In this document: piece after piece, positions 44,734-52,870 of the stretch
Layout of the letters: each line of letters starts with the position of its first letter
Position numbering within the stretch: position 1 is the stretch's first letter
Origin: Clostridia bacterium
GTDB lineage: Bacteria > Bacillota > Clostridia > Oscillospirales > CAG-272
Assembly: GCA_017533565.1 (NCBI GenBank)
Contig: JAFXHU010000019.1
Span: 1-54,003 of the forward strand
Direction of reading: 5' to 3'
DNA length: 54,003 nucleotides
Made by a program: the position numbers and the translations under genes
Notes under the pieces: generated by a model
The model's input: the letters and a program-made list of their open reading frames with translations, nothing else
Told to the model about the DNA's origin: nothing
The model's database searches: none

Positions 44734-45247
44734 CGCCGTCACCTATCCCGTCGATAAAGCTGTCGATAAGCTCCTTATGCTCATCCTCGGAAACGTCGCG
44801 CTCAATGATTGCGGAGGCAATACCGATTGCCATACCCGAAACCTCGTTCTTTACCTCGTTAAGCGCGCGCTTTTTCTCCTGCTCGATTTTTTCCTCCGCA
44901 CGCTCCATAACACGGTCAGCCTTTGCATTTGCCTCGCGGAGAATTTCCTCCTCCTTAAGCTGTGCGCGTCTTACCGCGGAGCGAAGGATTTCCTCGCTTT
45001 CCTCGTTTGCATGCTCGATTTTTTCCTCGTACTCCGCCTTCATTTTCTCCGCGTCGCTGCGGTCCTTTTCGGCGGTTTCGTACATATCGTCAACCTCCCT
45101 TTGCCTGTCGTCTATCATTTTCTTGACGGGCTTAAAGAGGAGCTTTTTCAAAAAGAAATAGAGAATAAGCAGGTTTATCCAGGCAAACAGCATCGTCCAG
45201 AGATTTACTCCGACAAAGCTTTCAAATTCTCCTAAAAACCATTCCAT
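44726..45247 (-). CDS. atpF: ATP synthase F0 b subunit
   Basis: A 173-residue b subunit: a single N-terminal transmembrane helix (about 15-37), then a long charged coiled coil that forms the peripheral stalk. The double hairpin at 45276-45305 separates it from atpE. Confidence 0.92.
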   Translation of the reverse strand: MEWFLGEFESFVGVNLWTMLFAWINLLILYFFLKKLLFKPVKKMIDDRQREVDDMYETAEKDRSDAEKMKAEYEEKIEHANEESEEILRSAVRRAQLKEEEILREANAKADRVMERAEEKIEQEKKRALNEVKNEVSGMAIGIASAIIERDVSEDEHKELIDSFIDGIGDGDD

Positions 45248-45275
45248 TTATCAATCCTACTTTTCGTTTAGTCGT

Positions 45276-45305
45276 TGCCCGAAGGGGCAGGGGGCGTTTG
45301 CCCCC
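45276..45305 (-). other. two back-to-back hairpins between atpE and atpF
   Basis: GGGGGC (45290-45295) pairs with GCCCCC (45300-45305), and next to it TGCCC (45276-45280) pairs with GGGCA (45285-45289). No T-run follows, so they are probably mRNA processing or stability elements downstream of atpE, not a terminator. Confidence 0.6.
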
Positions 45306-45317
45306 CGATTGAGCGTA

Positions 45318-45590
<273 letters not shown>

Positions 45591-45630
45591 TTAATAAGCC
45601 TTACGTTTGCCCGTACCCTCGGGCGCAAAA

Positions 45631-46470
45631 TTACTTCGCCTCTTTCGCCTTTGCCTCAAGCTTTCTTTTCGTCTTTTCGGGAAGCTCCTCGTAGGGAGGG
45701 CAGGCGCCGCCGACGTAAACCATAGTTAAAAGTGAGAATACGAGTGCCTGAACAAATCCCGAAAACAGGTCGAAGTATATAGAAAGAAATGCGGGAATAC
45801 CAATCTGTAAAAGCGGCGGGAATACGTTAAGCACTACGTCGGGAAGCCAGGAGAAAAGCGCGTGCGTTGCCGCCGCAAGTGCCGCGTAAATAAGCGCGGT
45901 AAGCACCGAGCCGCCCGCAACGTTACCGAAATGACGGAACGCCATCGAAAGCGGGTTTGCAATCTCGCTGACGATATTCATCGGAGTCATAACGACGATA
46001 GGCTCGGTAAAGCCCTTCAGCCACGCTCCGAAGCCGAAATTCTTGATATTGTTGTACCACACCATACCCGTGGTGACGATTGCCCACGCCGCCGTTACCG
46101 AAAGGTCCGCGGTTGTGGAGCGAAAAATCTGTGTCGTGCCGATAAGAGTGCCGATGATGGACGAAAGGAACAGGGTGCCGATGTAGGGTGCAAACTTCAA
46201 ATTATGCTCGCCCATTGTGTCGCGCACCATTCCGTAAAGCATATTTACGAGCTTTTCGGTTACAACCTGAAGCCTTCCCGGGCGCTTTTTGAGATTTCGT
46301 CCCGCAATAAGTGCGATTGCTATCAAAATCACCGTAACCGCAAAAATCGAAACCGTCGTTTGCGTTATCGGATTGCTGAACATCTGCCAAACCAATTGAT
46401 TACCGCTGAATTTTTCGTATATTGCGCGTATTCGCAAATATATCATCGGTCCGTTTACGGATAAATCCAT
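45631..46470 (-). CDS. atpB: ATP synthase F0 a subunit
   Basis: A 279-residue membrane subunit that forms the ion half-channels. About five or six helices; NPLSMAFRHFGNVAGGSVL (near 181-199) holds the essential arginine, and the segment near 230-258 (PAFLSIYFDLFSGFVQALVF) is the last membrane pair. A Lys/Glu-rich C-terminus follows. Its ATG overlaps the atpI stop by one base. Confidence 0.92.
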   Translation of the reverse strand: MDLSVNGPMIYLRIRAIYEKFSGNQLVWQMFSNPITQTTVSIFAVTVILIAIALIAGRNLKKRPGRLQVVTEKLVNMLYGMVRDTMGEHNLKFAPYIGTLFLSSIIGTLIGTTQIFRSTTADLSVTAAWAIVTTGMVWYNNIKNFGFGAWLKGFTEPIVVMTPMNIVSEIANPLSMAFRHFGNVAGGSVLTALIYAALAAATHALFSWLPDVVLNVFPPLLQIGIPAFLSIYFDLFSGFVQALVFSLLTMVYVGGACPPYEELPEKTKRKLEAKAKEAK

Positions 46471-46946
46471 TAAGCGTTTCCTCCCTTCATTTTCTCAATC
46501 AGTATGATAAGCGGGCGTTGAACGAGCATCGGTATAACCACCGTTATTACGTTAAACCAGCCCGTAAAGAGCAGTGCGCACGCCGCCACTAAAATCAAGG
46601 TGCGGAGAATATAGGACTTCGTTACCTCCATTTGCACGCGCACCGCGTTTTCGTTGGCAAATTTTTGTGCCTCCTCCTCGTCCATTTCGGAGTCCCCGCG
46701 CACGGTCATATACTTGTCAACCGCGCGATTGACGGTGTAGCACAGCGCGAAAAAGTTCGTTACCGTTGCAGCTACGCCAAGCACAGCGCCCGTTATAACC
46801 TCGTAAAAGTTACCGTCGTATAGGATGCTCGGCATCTCGGGTAAAAACGCCACCAAAAGCGCGAAAATACCGATTACCGCAGCACTCACCGCGCTCTCTG
46901 CAAGCAGAAGCCACAGCACCGAAATATATCTGTTTTCCTTTTTCAT
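46470..46946 (-). CDS. atpI: ATP synthase subunit I-like membrane protein
   Basis: A 158-residue protein with four hydrophobic segments, two near each end, and a charged loop (GDSEMDEEEAQKFANENAV) between. Position before atpB and topology fit AtpI, the chaperone for c-ring assembly that some Na+-ATP synthases need. Sequence similarity alone is weak. ATG 46946 follows GGAG, directly after atpZ. Confidence 0.75.
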   Translation of the reverse strand: MKKENRYISVLWLLLAESAVSAAVIGIFALLVAFLPEMPSILYDGNFYEVITGAVLGVAATVTNFFALCYTVNRAVDKYMTVRGDSEMDEEEAQKFANENAVRVQMEVTKSYILRTLILVAACALLFTGWFNVITVVIPMLVQRPLIILIEKMKGGNA

Positions 46947-46947
46947 A

Positions 46948-47247
46948 TCAGTTCTCCGTTTTTTCGTTTTGCCTCTCGCCGACCCGTGTCCTTTTTCTGT
47001 CTTGCTCGTGCTGTGCCTCAAGACGCTCGAGGCTTTTCATAGCCGCAATCAAAAAGCGTATCATCGTGACAAAGCCCGTGACTGCTCCGACAAGAATAAG
47101 CGGCACGTATATCCAGCTCGGTGCGGAAAGAAATCTTACCGCCAGGTATCCGATACCGAAGCCGAGCGCAATCTGCCAAGCGAGGGTAAATATTGCCTGA
47201 AAGGCTATGTTTATAACGTAAAACGCGCTTACCGCCTTTTTGTACAT
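46948..47247 (-). CDS. atpZ: AtpZ/AtpI-like small membrane protein
   Basis: A 99-residue protein with two helices (YVINIAFQAIFTLAWQIALG region and IYVPLILVGAVTGFVTMIRF) and a polar C-terminus rich in Glu, Arg and Gln. Place and topology fit AtpZ, the first gene of many clostridial atp operons. GGAGGG precedes ATG 47247; upstream in-frame codons would overlap the ribosome-binding site. Confidence 0.75.
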   Translation of the reverse strand: MYKKAVSAFYVINIAFQAIFTLAWQIALGFGIGYLAVRFLSAPSWIYVPLILVGAVTGFVTMIRFLIAAMKSLERLEAQHEQDRKRTRVGERQNEKTEN

Positions 47248-47290
47248 AAGCCCTCCAAACGGGGTAAAACCCCAAAATCTACCAAATAGC

Positions 47291-47320
47291 ATTTTACCAC
47301 AAAACTGCCAAAAAAATCAA
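47291..47320 (-). promoter_or_regulatory. promoter of the atp operon
   Basis: Minus strand: TTGATT (47315-47320), 18 bp, TGG-TAAAAT (-10 at 47291-47296), about 40 bp before atpZ. Confidence 0.65.
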
Positions 47321-47332
47321 GTCCTTTGGCAT

Positions 47333-47350
47333 AAGTTAATATATTAACAA
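47333..47350 (-). promoter_or_regulatory. Rex-like operator upstream of atp
   Basis: On the minus strand TTGTTAATATATTAACTT matches 16 of 18 positions (counting N as a match) of the NADH-sensing Rex consensus TTGTTAA-N4-TTAACAA; the inner GTTAATATATTAAC is a perfect 14-bp palindrome. It lies 12 bp upstream of the -35. Confidence 0.5.
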
Positions 47351-47458
47351 AGTTTTTGCGCGAGCGTGTGTTTAGTATGTACAAGGAAGAATACCGCTAT
47401 AAATGCACCTTGCACAAATTTCCGTTTCGGCGCGTGCGGCAAGCCTTGGCTGTGGGCA

Positions 47459-47494
47459 ACAAAAAAGACCTCCGCCAAGCAATTTGCGGAGGTC
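47459..47494 (-). terminator. intrinsic terminator of the nucleoside operon
   Basis: GACCTCCGC (47467-47475) pairs with GCGGAGGTC (47486-47494); on the minus strand TTTTTTG follows. Confidence 0.9.
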
Positions 47495-47511
47495 AATCGT
47501 ATTTACCGCTT

Positions 47512-48846
47512 TTAGTGAGTGAGCGCAGGCTCTCCGTCCTTACCCATTCGCACCGTGCCGAAAATAACGGGAGCGTGCCTTGGAGGCTCGGCACTTACCG
47601 TAAGAGCGCGAAGATAACGCTCCTCGGCTGCCAAAATCGCATCCTTTTTGTTTGTGTGAAGCAGGGCGATAACCTCTCCCCCCGTGATTTTATCACCCGT
47701 CTTTTTGAGAATGATAATCCCCGCGGAGTGGTCGATTTCGTCCTCCTTGGAGGCTCTGCCCGCGCCAAGGTCGCACGCTGAAATACCAATCTGCTCGGTA
47801 TCCATTGCGTAAATGTAGCCGTCCTCGCTTGCGCGGATTTCGTGAACGTATGCCGAAACGGGGAATTTCTCGGGATTTGATATGTAATTCGCATCTCCGC
47901 CCTGTGCCGCTATCCATTCCTTAAGCTTTGCAAGCGCCGAGCCGTTTTCGAGTGCATTTTTGCAAAGCTCTCTTGCCTCCGCCTTGTCCTTCTTCATAGA
48001 GAGGGCAACCATCTCGGTCGCAAGCGCGAGGCATACCTCGGTAAGGTCGGGGGCGCCTCTGCCCGAGAGGGTTTCTATTGCCTCCTTTACCTCAAGCGAG
48101 TTTCCGACCGCCGAGCCGAGGGGGGTGTCCATGCTTGAAATAATTGCGGAAACCTGTCTGCCTCTGTCGTAGCCGATTGCCACCATCTTTTTCGCCAGCT
48201 CTACCGCATCCTCCGCACAGCTCATAAACGCGCCCGAGCCGTATTTAACGTCAAGCACGATGGAGTGAGAGCCTGCTGCAAGCTTTTTGCCCATAACCGA
48301 CGAGGTTATGAGAGGGACGGAATCCACCGTTGCCGTCACGTCGCGAAGCGCATACAGCTTTTTATCAAGAGGGGCAAGGTTGCCCGACTGTCCGATTACG
48401 GCAACGCCGACCTTTTCCACCGTCGCGATAAATTGCTCGCGCGTAAGCGTGGTGGAAAAGCCGGGAATGGATTCAAGCTTGTCAATCGTGCCGCCCGTGT
48501 GACCGAGACCTCTGCCACTCATTTTCGCGACACAGCCTCCCACCGCCGCAACAATGGGCGTTACAATCATTGTAGTTTTATCTCCGACGCCGCCCGTCGA
48601 GTGCTTGTCAACCGAGCGGTCGCCAAACATAGAAAGGTCAACCGTATCGCCCGACTCCGCAATAGCGAGAGTGAGAAGCGAGGCTTCTCTGTCGGTCATA
48701 CCGCGCCAAAGCACCGCCATCAAAAAGGCGGACATCTGGTAATCGGGGATTTCCCCGTCAACGTAGGCTTTTCCGAGAAAGGCAATCTCCTCTGCGGTTA
48801 ATTCCTCTCCGTGCTTCTTCTTTTGAATAATATCGTAAAAACGCAT
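47512..48846 (-). CDS. pdp: pyrimidine-nucleoside phosphorylase
   Basis: A 444-residue enzyme that phosphorolyses uridine, thymidine and deoxyuridine to base and (deoxy)ribose 1-phosphate. DKHSTGGVGDK (80-90) is the family signature and SGRGLGHTGGTIDKLESIPG (near 116-135) the substrate-binding region. ATG 48846 follows GGAGAG; an in-frame start 18 codons upstream has no such site. Last gene of the salvage operon, 104 nt after cdd; the alternative name is deoA. Confidence 0.93.
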   Translation of the reverse strand: MRFYDIIQKKKHGEELTAEEIAFLGKAYVDGEIPDYQMSAFLMAVLWRGMTDREASLLTLAIAESGDTVDLSMFGDRSVDKHSTGGVGDKTTMIVTPIVAAVGGCVAKMSGRGLGHTGGTIDKLESIPGFSTTLTREQFIATVEKVGVAVIGQSGNLAPLDKKLYALRDVTATVDSVPLITSSVMGKKLAAGSHSIVLDVKYGSGAFMSCAEDAVELAKKMVAIGYDRGRQVSAIISSMDTPLGSAVGNSLEVKEAIETLSGRGAPDLTEVCLALATEMVALSMKKDKAEARELCKNALENGSALAKLKEWIAAQGGDANYISNPEKFPVSAYVHEIRASEDGYIYAMDTEQIGISACDLGAGRASKEDEIDHSAGIIILKKTGDKITGGEVIALLHTNKKDAILAAEERYLRALTVSAEPPRHAPVIFGTVRMGKDGEPALTH

Positions 48847-48950
48847 TTCTCTCTCCAAGCGGTGCGTGCCTCGCACCGTAATATAAGCTCCCCGCGCCAC
48901 GCAAAAGCCGTGTCGCCCCGCGGACGGCGGGCTTGTTTGGTAAAATCAGT

Positions 48951-49364
48951 CTAAAATTTAAACGGCTTTGCAAGAAGGTCGGCAAAGCGGTAAACGTTAT
49001 ATCCGCCCTCGCCGTTTTCGGTGATTATTTCAAAGTCGGCGTCGCAAAACTCCGCCATCACCTGAAGGCATACCGCACACGGCTGACATTCGCCCTCGGT
49101 AGCCTTGCCCGACGGACCGCCGACAACCGCAATGGCGGTAAAGTCGCGATACCCCTGTGCCACCGCGTGAAAAATAGCCACGCGCTCCGCGCAAAGGGTC
49201 GCGGAATAGGAGCTGTTTTCAACGTTACAGCCGGTAAATATCCTTCCGTCGCACGAAAGCAGCGCCGCACCCACCGCAAAATGCGAATATGGGGAATAGG
49301 AGCCACCCCGTGCAGAGCTTGCCACCGAAACAAGCTCTCTGTATTCTTTATCCGAAAGCCTCAT
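48951..49364 (-). CDS. cdd: cytidine deaminase
   Basis: A 137-residue Zn enzyme deaminating cytidine and deoxycytidine. TLCAERVA gives the ligand C58 and the proton shuttle E60; ECQPCAVC gives C96 and C99. Length fits the homotetrameric type. GGAGG precedes the ATG. A GTAAACTTTTATTTAC motif lies in the 34-nt gap from deoB. Confidence 0.95.
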   Translation of the reverse strand: MRLSDKEYRELVSVASSARGGSYSPYSHFAVGAALLSCDGRIFTGCNVENSSYSATLCAERVAIFHAVAQGYRDFTAIAVVGGPSGKATEGECQPCAVCLQVMAEFCDADFEIITENGEGGYNVYRFADLLAKPFKF

Positions 49365-49398
49365 ATAGCCTCCAAAACGTAAACTTTTATTTACTTAA

Positions 49399-50580
49399 TT
49401 ACTCGGCTTGAATACCGAGCGCATCGCAAAGCGCGGTGTTCATATTCTCCGAATACTTAACGCCGAAAAGAGTGCATACGAGCGCTCCTACCGAGTCGAA
49501 GCCGAGAATTGTGCCGAGATTTTTGGGTTCCACAGCCTTGCCGTAAATTATGAGAGGAATGTACTCTCTCGTGTGGTCGGTGCTTTGGTCCGACGGGTCA
49601 CAGCCGTGGTCGGCGGTGATTATGAGAAGGTCGTCCTCCCGAAGCAAATCAAGCATTTTGGGCAGTGCCGCATCAAATTCGTTCATTGCGGTTGCATACC
49701 CCACCGCGTCCTGCCTGTGTCCGTAAAGCATATCGAAATCAACGAGGTTTGTAAAGCAAAGACCCGTAAAGTCCTTTTTCATCGCCTCAAGAGTAAGGCG
49801 TATTCCCTCGGTGTTGGAGTGCGTATATTCGTACTCGGTAATTCCGTCACCCGCAAAAATGTCGTAAATCTTGCCGATTGATTTTACCGTGTAGCCACCC
49901 TCCTTGAGTGCGGCAAGCGCGGTTTTCGACGGCGGGACGAGAGAGTAATCGTGGCGGTTTGCGGTGCGCTTGTACTGTCCGTCAACCGTCGTAAAGGGGC
50001 GTGCAATAATTCTGCCGACGCCATGCTCGCCAACGAGAAGCTCTCGCGCAATCTCGCAGTAGCGGTAAAGCTCGGAAAGCGGTACTATATCCTCGTGTGC
50101 CGCAATCTGGAAAACGCTGTCCGCCGAGGTATAAACGATAAGCTTTCCCGTTTTTATATGCTCGTCACCGTAGTCGCGGATAACGTCCGTGCCGGAGTAG
50201 GGAAGATTGCAAAGCGTGCCTCTGCCCGTTCTTTTCTCGAATTCCCGTATTACCTCGTCGGGAAATCCGCACGGGTAGGTCGGAAGCGGCCTTTCGGATA
50301 CAATACCCATAAGCTCCCAGTGTCCTACCGTGGTATCCTTTCCCATACTCTTTTCCTGTATTCTCGCAACCGCCGCCTTGGGAGCGTTAACGCCCTCGAT
50401 TGCATCAACTCCGTCAATGCAGCCAAGTCCCATTTCGGTAAGGTGCGGGATATTCAAAGCGCCCGACGCCTTAATGCTTGCGAGTGTGTTTGCCCCGACG
50501 TCGCCAAAAAGGTGAGCGTCAGGCTCCGCCCCGATTCCAAAGGAGTCGAGAACTGTTAAAAATACTCTTTTTATCTTCAT
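49399..50580 (-). CDS. deoB: phosphopentomutase
   Basis: A 393-residue alkaline-phosphatase-superfamily enzyme interconverting (deoxy)ribose 1-phosphate and 5-phosphate. FLTVLDSFGIGAEPDA (near 7-22) has the first metal-binding Asp, GKDTTVGHWELMG (near 80-92) the phosphorylated Thr region, and ITADHGCDPSDQSTDHTREY (near 325-344) the remaining metal ligands. It follows deoD by 19 nt. Confidence 0.95.
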   Translation of the reverse strand: MKIKRVFLTVLDSFGIGAEPDAHLFGDVGANTLASIKASGALNIPHLTEMGLGCIDGVDAIEGVNAPKAAVARIQEKSMGKDTTVGHWELMGIVSERPLPTYPCGFPDEVIREFEKRTGRGTLCNLPYSGTDVIRDYGDEHIKTGKLIVYTSADSVFQIAAHEDIVPLSELYRYCEIARELLVGEHGVGRIIARPFTTVDGQYKRTANRHDYSLVPPSKTALAALKEGGYTVKSIGKIYDIFAGDGITEYEYTHSNTEGIRLTLEAMKKDFTGLCFTNLVDFDMLYGHRQDAVGYATAMNEFDAALPKMLDLLREDDLLIITADHGCDPSDQSTDHTREYIPLIIYGKAVEPKNLGTILGFDSVGALVCTLFGVKYSENMNTALCDALGIQAE

Positions 50581-50599
50581 ATCCGTAAAATCGCTTTTC

Positions 50600-51328
50600 T
50601 TATTTTTCGCTCATTTGCACCGCTACGCCAAGAGCAATCTCCATCATATCCGTAAAGGAGTTTTGCCTTGCGTCCGCGTCAAGCGCCTCGCCCGTGAGAA
50701 GGTGGTCGGAAACCGTGCAAATCGCAAGCGCACGCTTGCCCGCGTATGCCGCGTTCATATAGAGTGCCGCCGCCTCCATCTCTACGCCGAGGACACCCAT
50801 TCTCGTCCACTTTTCGCGTGCGGTGGGGTCTGCGTTGTAGAAAATGTCCGAGGAAAGAATGTTTCCGACGACATAGCTTGCGCCGATTTTCTTCGCCTCC
50901 TCGATTGCCGCGGTCATAAGCTCGTAGTCGCAAATGGGAGCAAACGTGCCCTCAAGGTTGTACTGCACAGCATAGTTAGAGGTGGTGCATGCACCCATAC
51001 CGATGATTACGTCGCGGATTTTTACCCTTTCGCTCGTTCCGCCCGCAGAGCCGACGCGGATAATATTGTCAACTCCGAAGAAATTGTAAAGCTCGTAGGA
51101 ATAAATGCCGATGGAGGGCATACCCATACCGCTTGCCATAACCGAAACGGGAACACCCTTATAGCTGCCCGTGTAGCCCTGAATACCGCGCACGTTGTTT
51201 ACAAGACGCGCATTTTCAAGAAAATTTTCCGCAATGAATTTTGAACGAAGCGGGTCGCCGGGCATAAGCACCGTCCTTGCAAAATCCGAAGGCTCCGCCT
51301 TTATGTGTGGGGTGTGAAACTTACTCAT
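50600..51328 (-). CDS. deoD: purine nucleoside phosphorylase, DeoD type
   Basis: A 242-residue hexameric-type PNP. MPGDPLRSKFIAE (near 22-34) and ASGMGMPSIGIYSYEL (near 64-79) are the phosphate- and ribose-binding motifs, GVEMEAAALY (near 180-189) the sugar/base contact, and TVSDHLLTGE (near 204-213) has the catalytic Asp. Splits (deoxy)purine nucleosides for the same pathway. It follows deoC by 15 nt. Confidence 0.95.
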   Translation of the reverse strand: MSKFHTPHIKAEPSDFARTVLMPGDPLRSKFIAENFLENARLVNNVRGIQGYTGSYKGVPVSVMASGMGMPSIGIYSYELYNFFGVDNIIRVGSAGGTSERVKIRDVIIGMGACTTSNYAVQYNLEGTFAPICDYELMTAAIEEAKKIGASYVVGNILSSDIFYNADPTAREKWTRMGVLGVEMEAAALYMNAAYAGKRALAICTVSDHLLTGEALDADARQNSFTDMMEIALGVAVQMSEK

Positions 51329-51343
51329 TTTCGATATAGCGCA

Positions 51344-52009
51344 TCAATAGCCGTGCGCTTCCTCCTTCTTAAGAATTTTTACTATTCTCGACGTGCCGAG
51401 GCGGTCAGCCCCAAGCTCTACGAATTTTTCCGCATCCGCGATGGACGAAATACCGCCCGCCGCCTTTATTTTTACGTTAGGTCCGATGTGCTTTGCAAAA
51501 AGCTCTATATCCTCAAAGGTCGCGCCCGCGGTGGAAAAGCCCGTGGAGGTCTTGATGTAGTCCGCGCCCGCATCCGTAACAATCTCGCACATCTTGATTT
51601 TCTCCTCCTCCGAAAGAAGGCAGGTTTCGATAATTACCTTCAAAATCTTGTCGCCGCAGGTTGCCTTAAGCGCCCTGATTTCGTCAAGCACCTTGCCGTA
51701 TTCCTTCGCACGAAGGTAACCCGTGTTGATAACCATATCAATCTCGTCCGCACCGTCGCTTATTGCGTCGAGCGTTTCCGCAACCTTTGCGGTGGTGGAG
51801 CTGTATCCGTTGGGGAAGCCGATTACCGTGCAAATCGCGAGCCTGTCGCCGACGTATTCCTTCGCCTCCTTGACGTAGCAGGGGGGAATGCAGGCGGAGG
51901 CAACTCCGTACTTGATTCCGTCGTCGAGGATTACCTTAATATCCTCAAAGGTCGCGCATCTGTCAAGAAGCGTGTGATCCACTCTTTTAAGAATTTCCTT
52001 AATATCCAT
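51344..52009 (-). CDS. deoC: deoxyribose-phosphate aldolase
   Basis: A 221-residue class I aldolase splitting deoxyribose 5-phosphate to glyceraldehyde 3-phosphate and acetaldehyde. DEIDMVIN contains D91, YIKTSTGF the Schiff-base K153, and VKIKAAGGI the second lysine K182. Usual length. Follows tdk by 79 nt. Confidence 0.96.
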   Translation of the reverse strand: MDIKEILKRVDHTLLDRCATFEDIKVILDDGIKYGVASACIPPCYVKEAKEYVGDRLAICTVIGFPNGYSSTTAKVAETLDAISDGADEIDMVINTGYLRAKEYGKVLDEIRALKATCGDKILKVIIETCLLSEEEKIKMCEIVTDAGADYIKTSTGFSTAGATFEDIELFAKHIGPNVKIKAAGGISSIADAEKFVELGADRLGTSRIVKILKKEEAHGY

Positions 52010-52088
52010 TTTTATATCTCCTTTTGCTTTTTTATTTTCGTAAAGTGCCGCGCCGTCCCGTCTGCCTTTTTGTCGGCGCGTCGGCTGC

Positions 52089-52670
52089 TTATTCCTTTTC
52101 CTTGCGAATTTGCTCTACGTAGCAGCGGTGGCAAAGCGCGATATAGCTGTCGTTACCGCCGAGCATTACCTGGCTTCCCTTTGTGACTATCCTTCCGTTG
52201 CCGTCGATACGCGCGTTTACCGTCGCCTTCGAGCCACAGGTGCAAATCGTCTTTATCTCGGCAATGGAGTCCGCCACCTCGAAAAGACGAAGGCTTCCCG
52301 GGAAGCAATGCGTAAGAAAGTCGGTGCGAAGTCCAAAGCACAAAACGGGAATGTCACACTCATTAACCACCGCGCGAAGCTGGTCTATCTGCTCCGCGGA
52401 GAAGAATTGACACTCGTCCGCAATGATTACGTCGTCCTCCGAATGCTCGCTCTTAAAAATTTCAAAAATATTGTCCGAGCGCTTTATCGGCTGGCATACC
52501 GCCGAAAGCCCGATGCGCGACTGTATAACGTCCGCCCCGTCGCGTGTGTCGGTTGACGGCTTGATAAGCCATACCTTCATTCCGCGCTCCTCGTAGTTAA
52601 ACCGTGTAATGAGCGCCTGCGCCGTTTTTGACGAGCCCATCGCTCCGTATTTAAAGTAAAGCTTTGCCAT
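52089..52670 (-). CDS. tdk: thymidine kinase
   Basis: A 193-residue type II thymidine kinase. P-loop GAMGSSKT (9-16), [10 protein letters not shown] (near 84-93) with the catalytic acid, and two Cys pairs, CTCGS and CHRC, that form the zinc site. ATG 52670 follows GGGAG; a longer in-frame reading to 52772 runs through the promoter. First gene of the salvage operon, competing with pdp for thymidine. Confidence 0.93.
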   Translation of the reverse strand: MAKLYFKYGAMGSSKTAQALITRFNYEERGMKVWLIKPSTDTRDGADVIQSRIGLSAVCQPIKRSDNIFEIFKSEHSEDDVIIADECQFFSAEQIDQLRAVVNECDIPVLCFGLRTDFLTHCFPGSLRLFEVADSIAEIKTICTCGSKATVNARIDGNGRIVTKGSQVMLGGNDSYIALCHRCYVEQIRKEKE

Positions 52671-52714
52671 AAGAATCTCCCACAAAAAATAAATCGGGAT
52701 AAAAATCCACATTA

Positions 52715-52743
52715 AGTATATCATATATAAACAAAAAAGTAAA
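52715..52743 (-). promoter_or_regulatory. probable promoter of the nucleoside-salvage operon
   Basis: Minus strand: TTTACT (52738-52743), 17 bp, TATACT (52715-52720), in a very A/T-rich stretch. Confidence 0.5.
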
Positions 52744-52801
52744 GTAAAAAAATATGGGTTCGCTTTGAACATTTTGCCGAAAAAATTATTTTAAAAAAGT
52801 G

Positions 52802-52830
52802 TGGAAAAATTCGCTAAAATGTGTTAGAAT
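52802..52830 (+). promoter_or_regulatory. probable promoter of topB
   Basis: TGGAAA (52802-52807), 17 bp, TGT-TAGAAT (-10 at 52825-52830), 40 bp before the ATG. Confidence 0.5.
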
Positions 52831-52870
52831 ATAGAAAGCACACAGAAAACGAATTAAAAAGGAGGACCGA

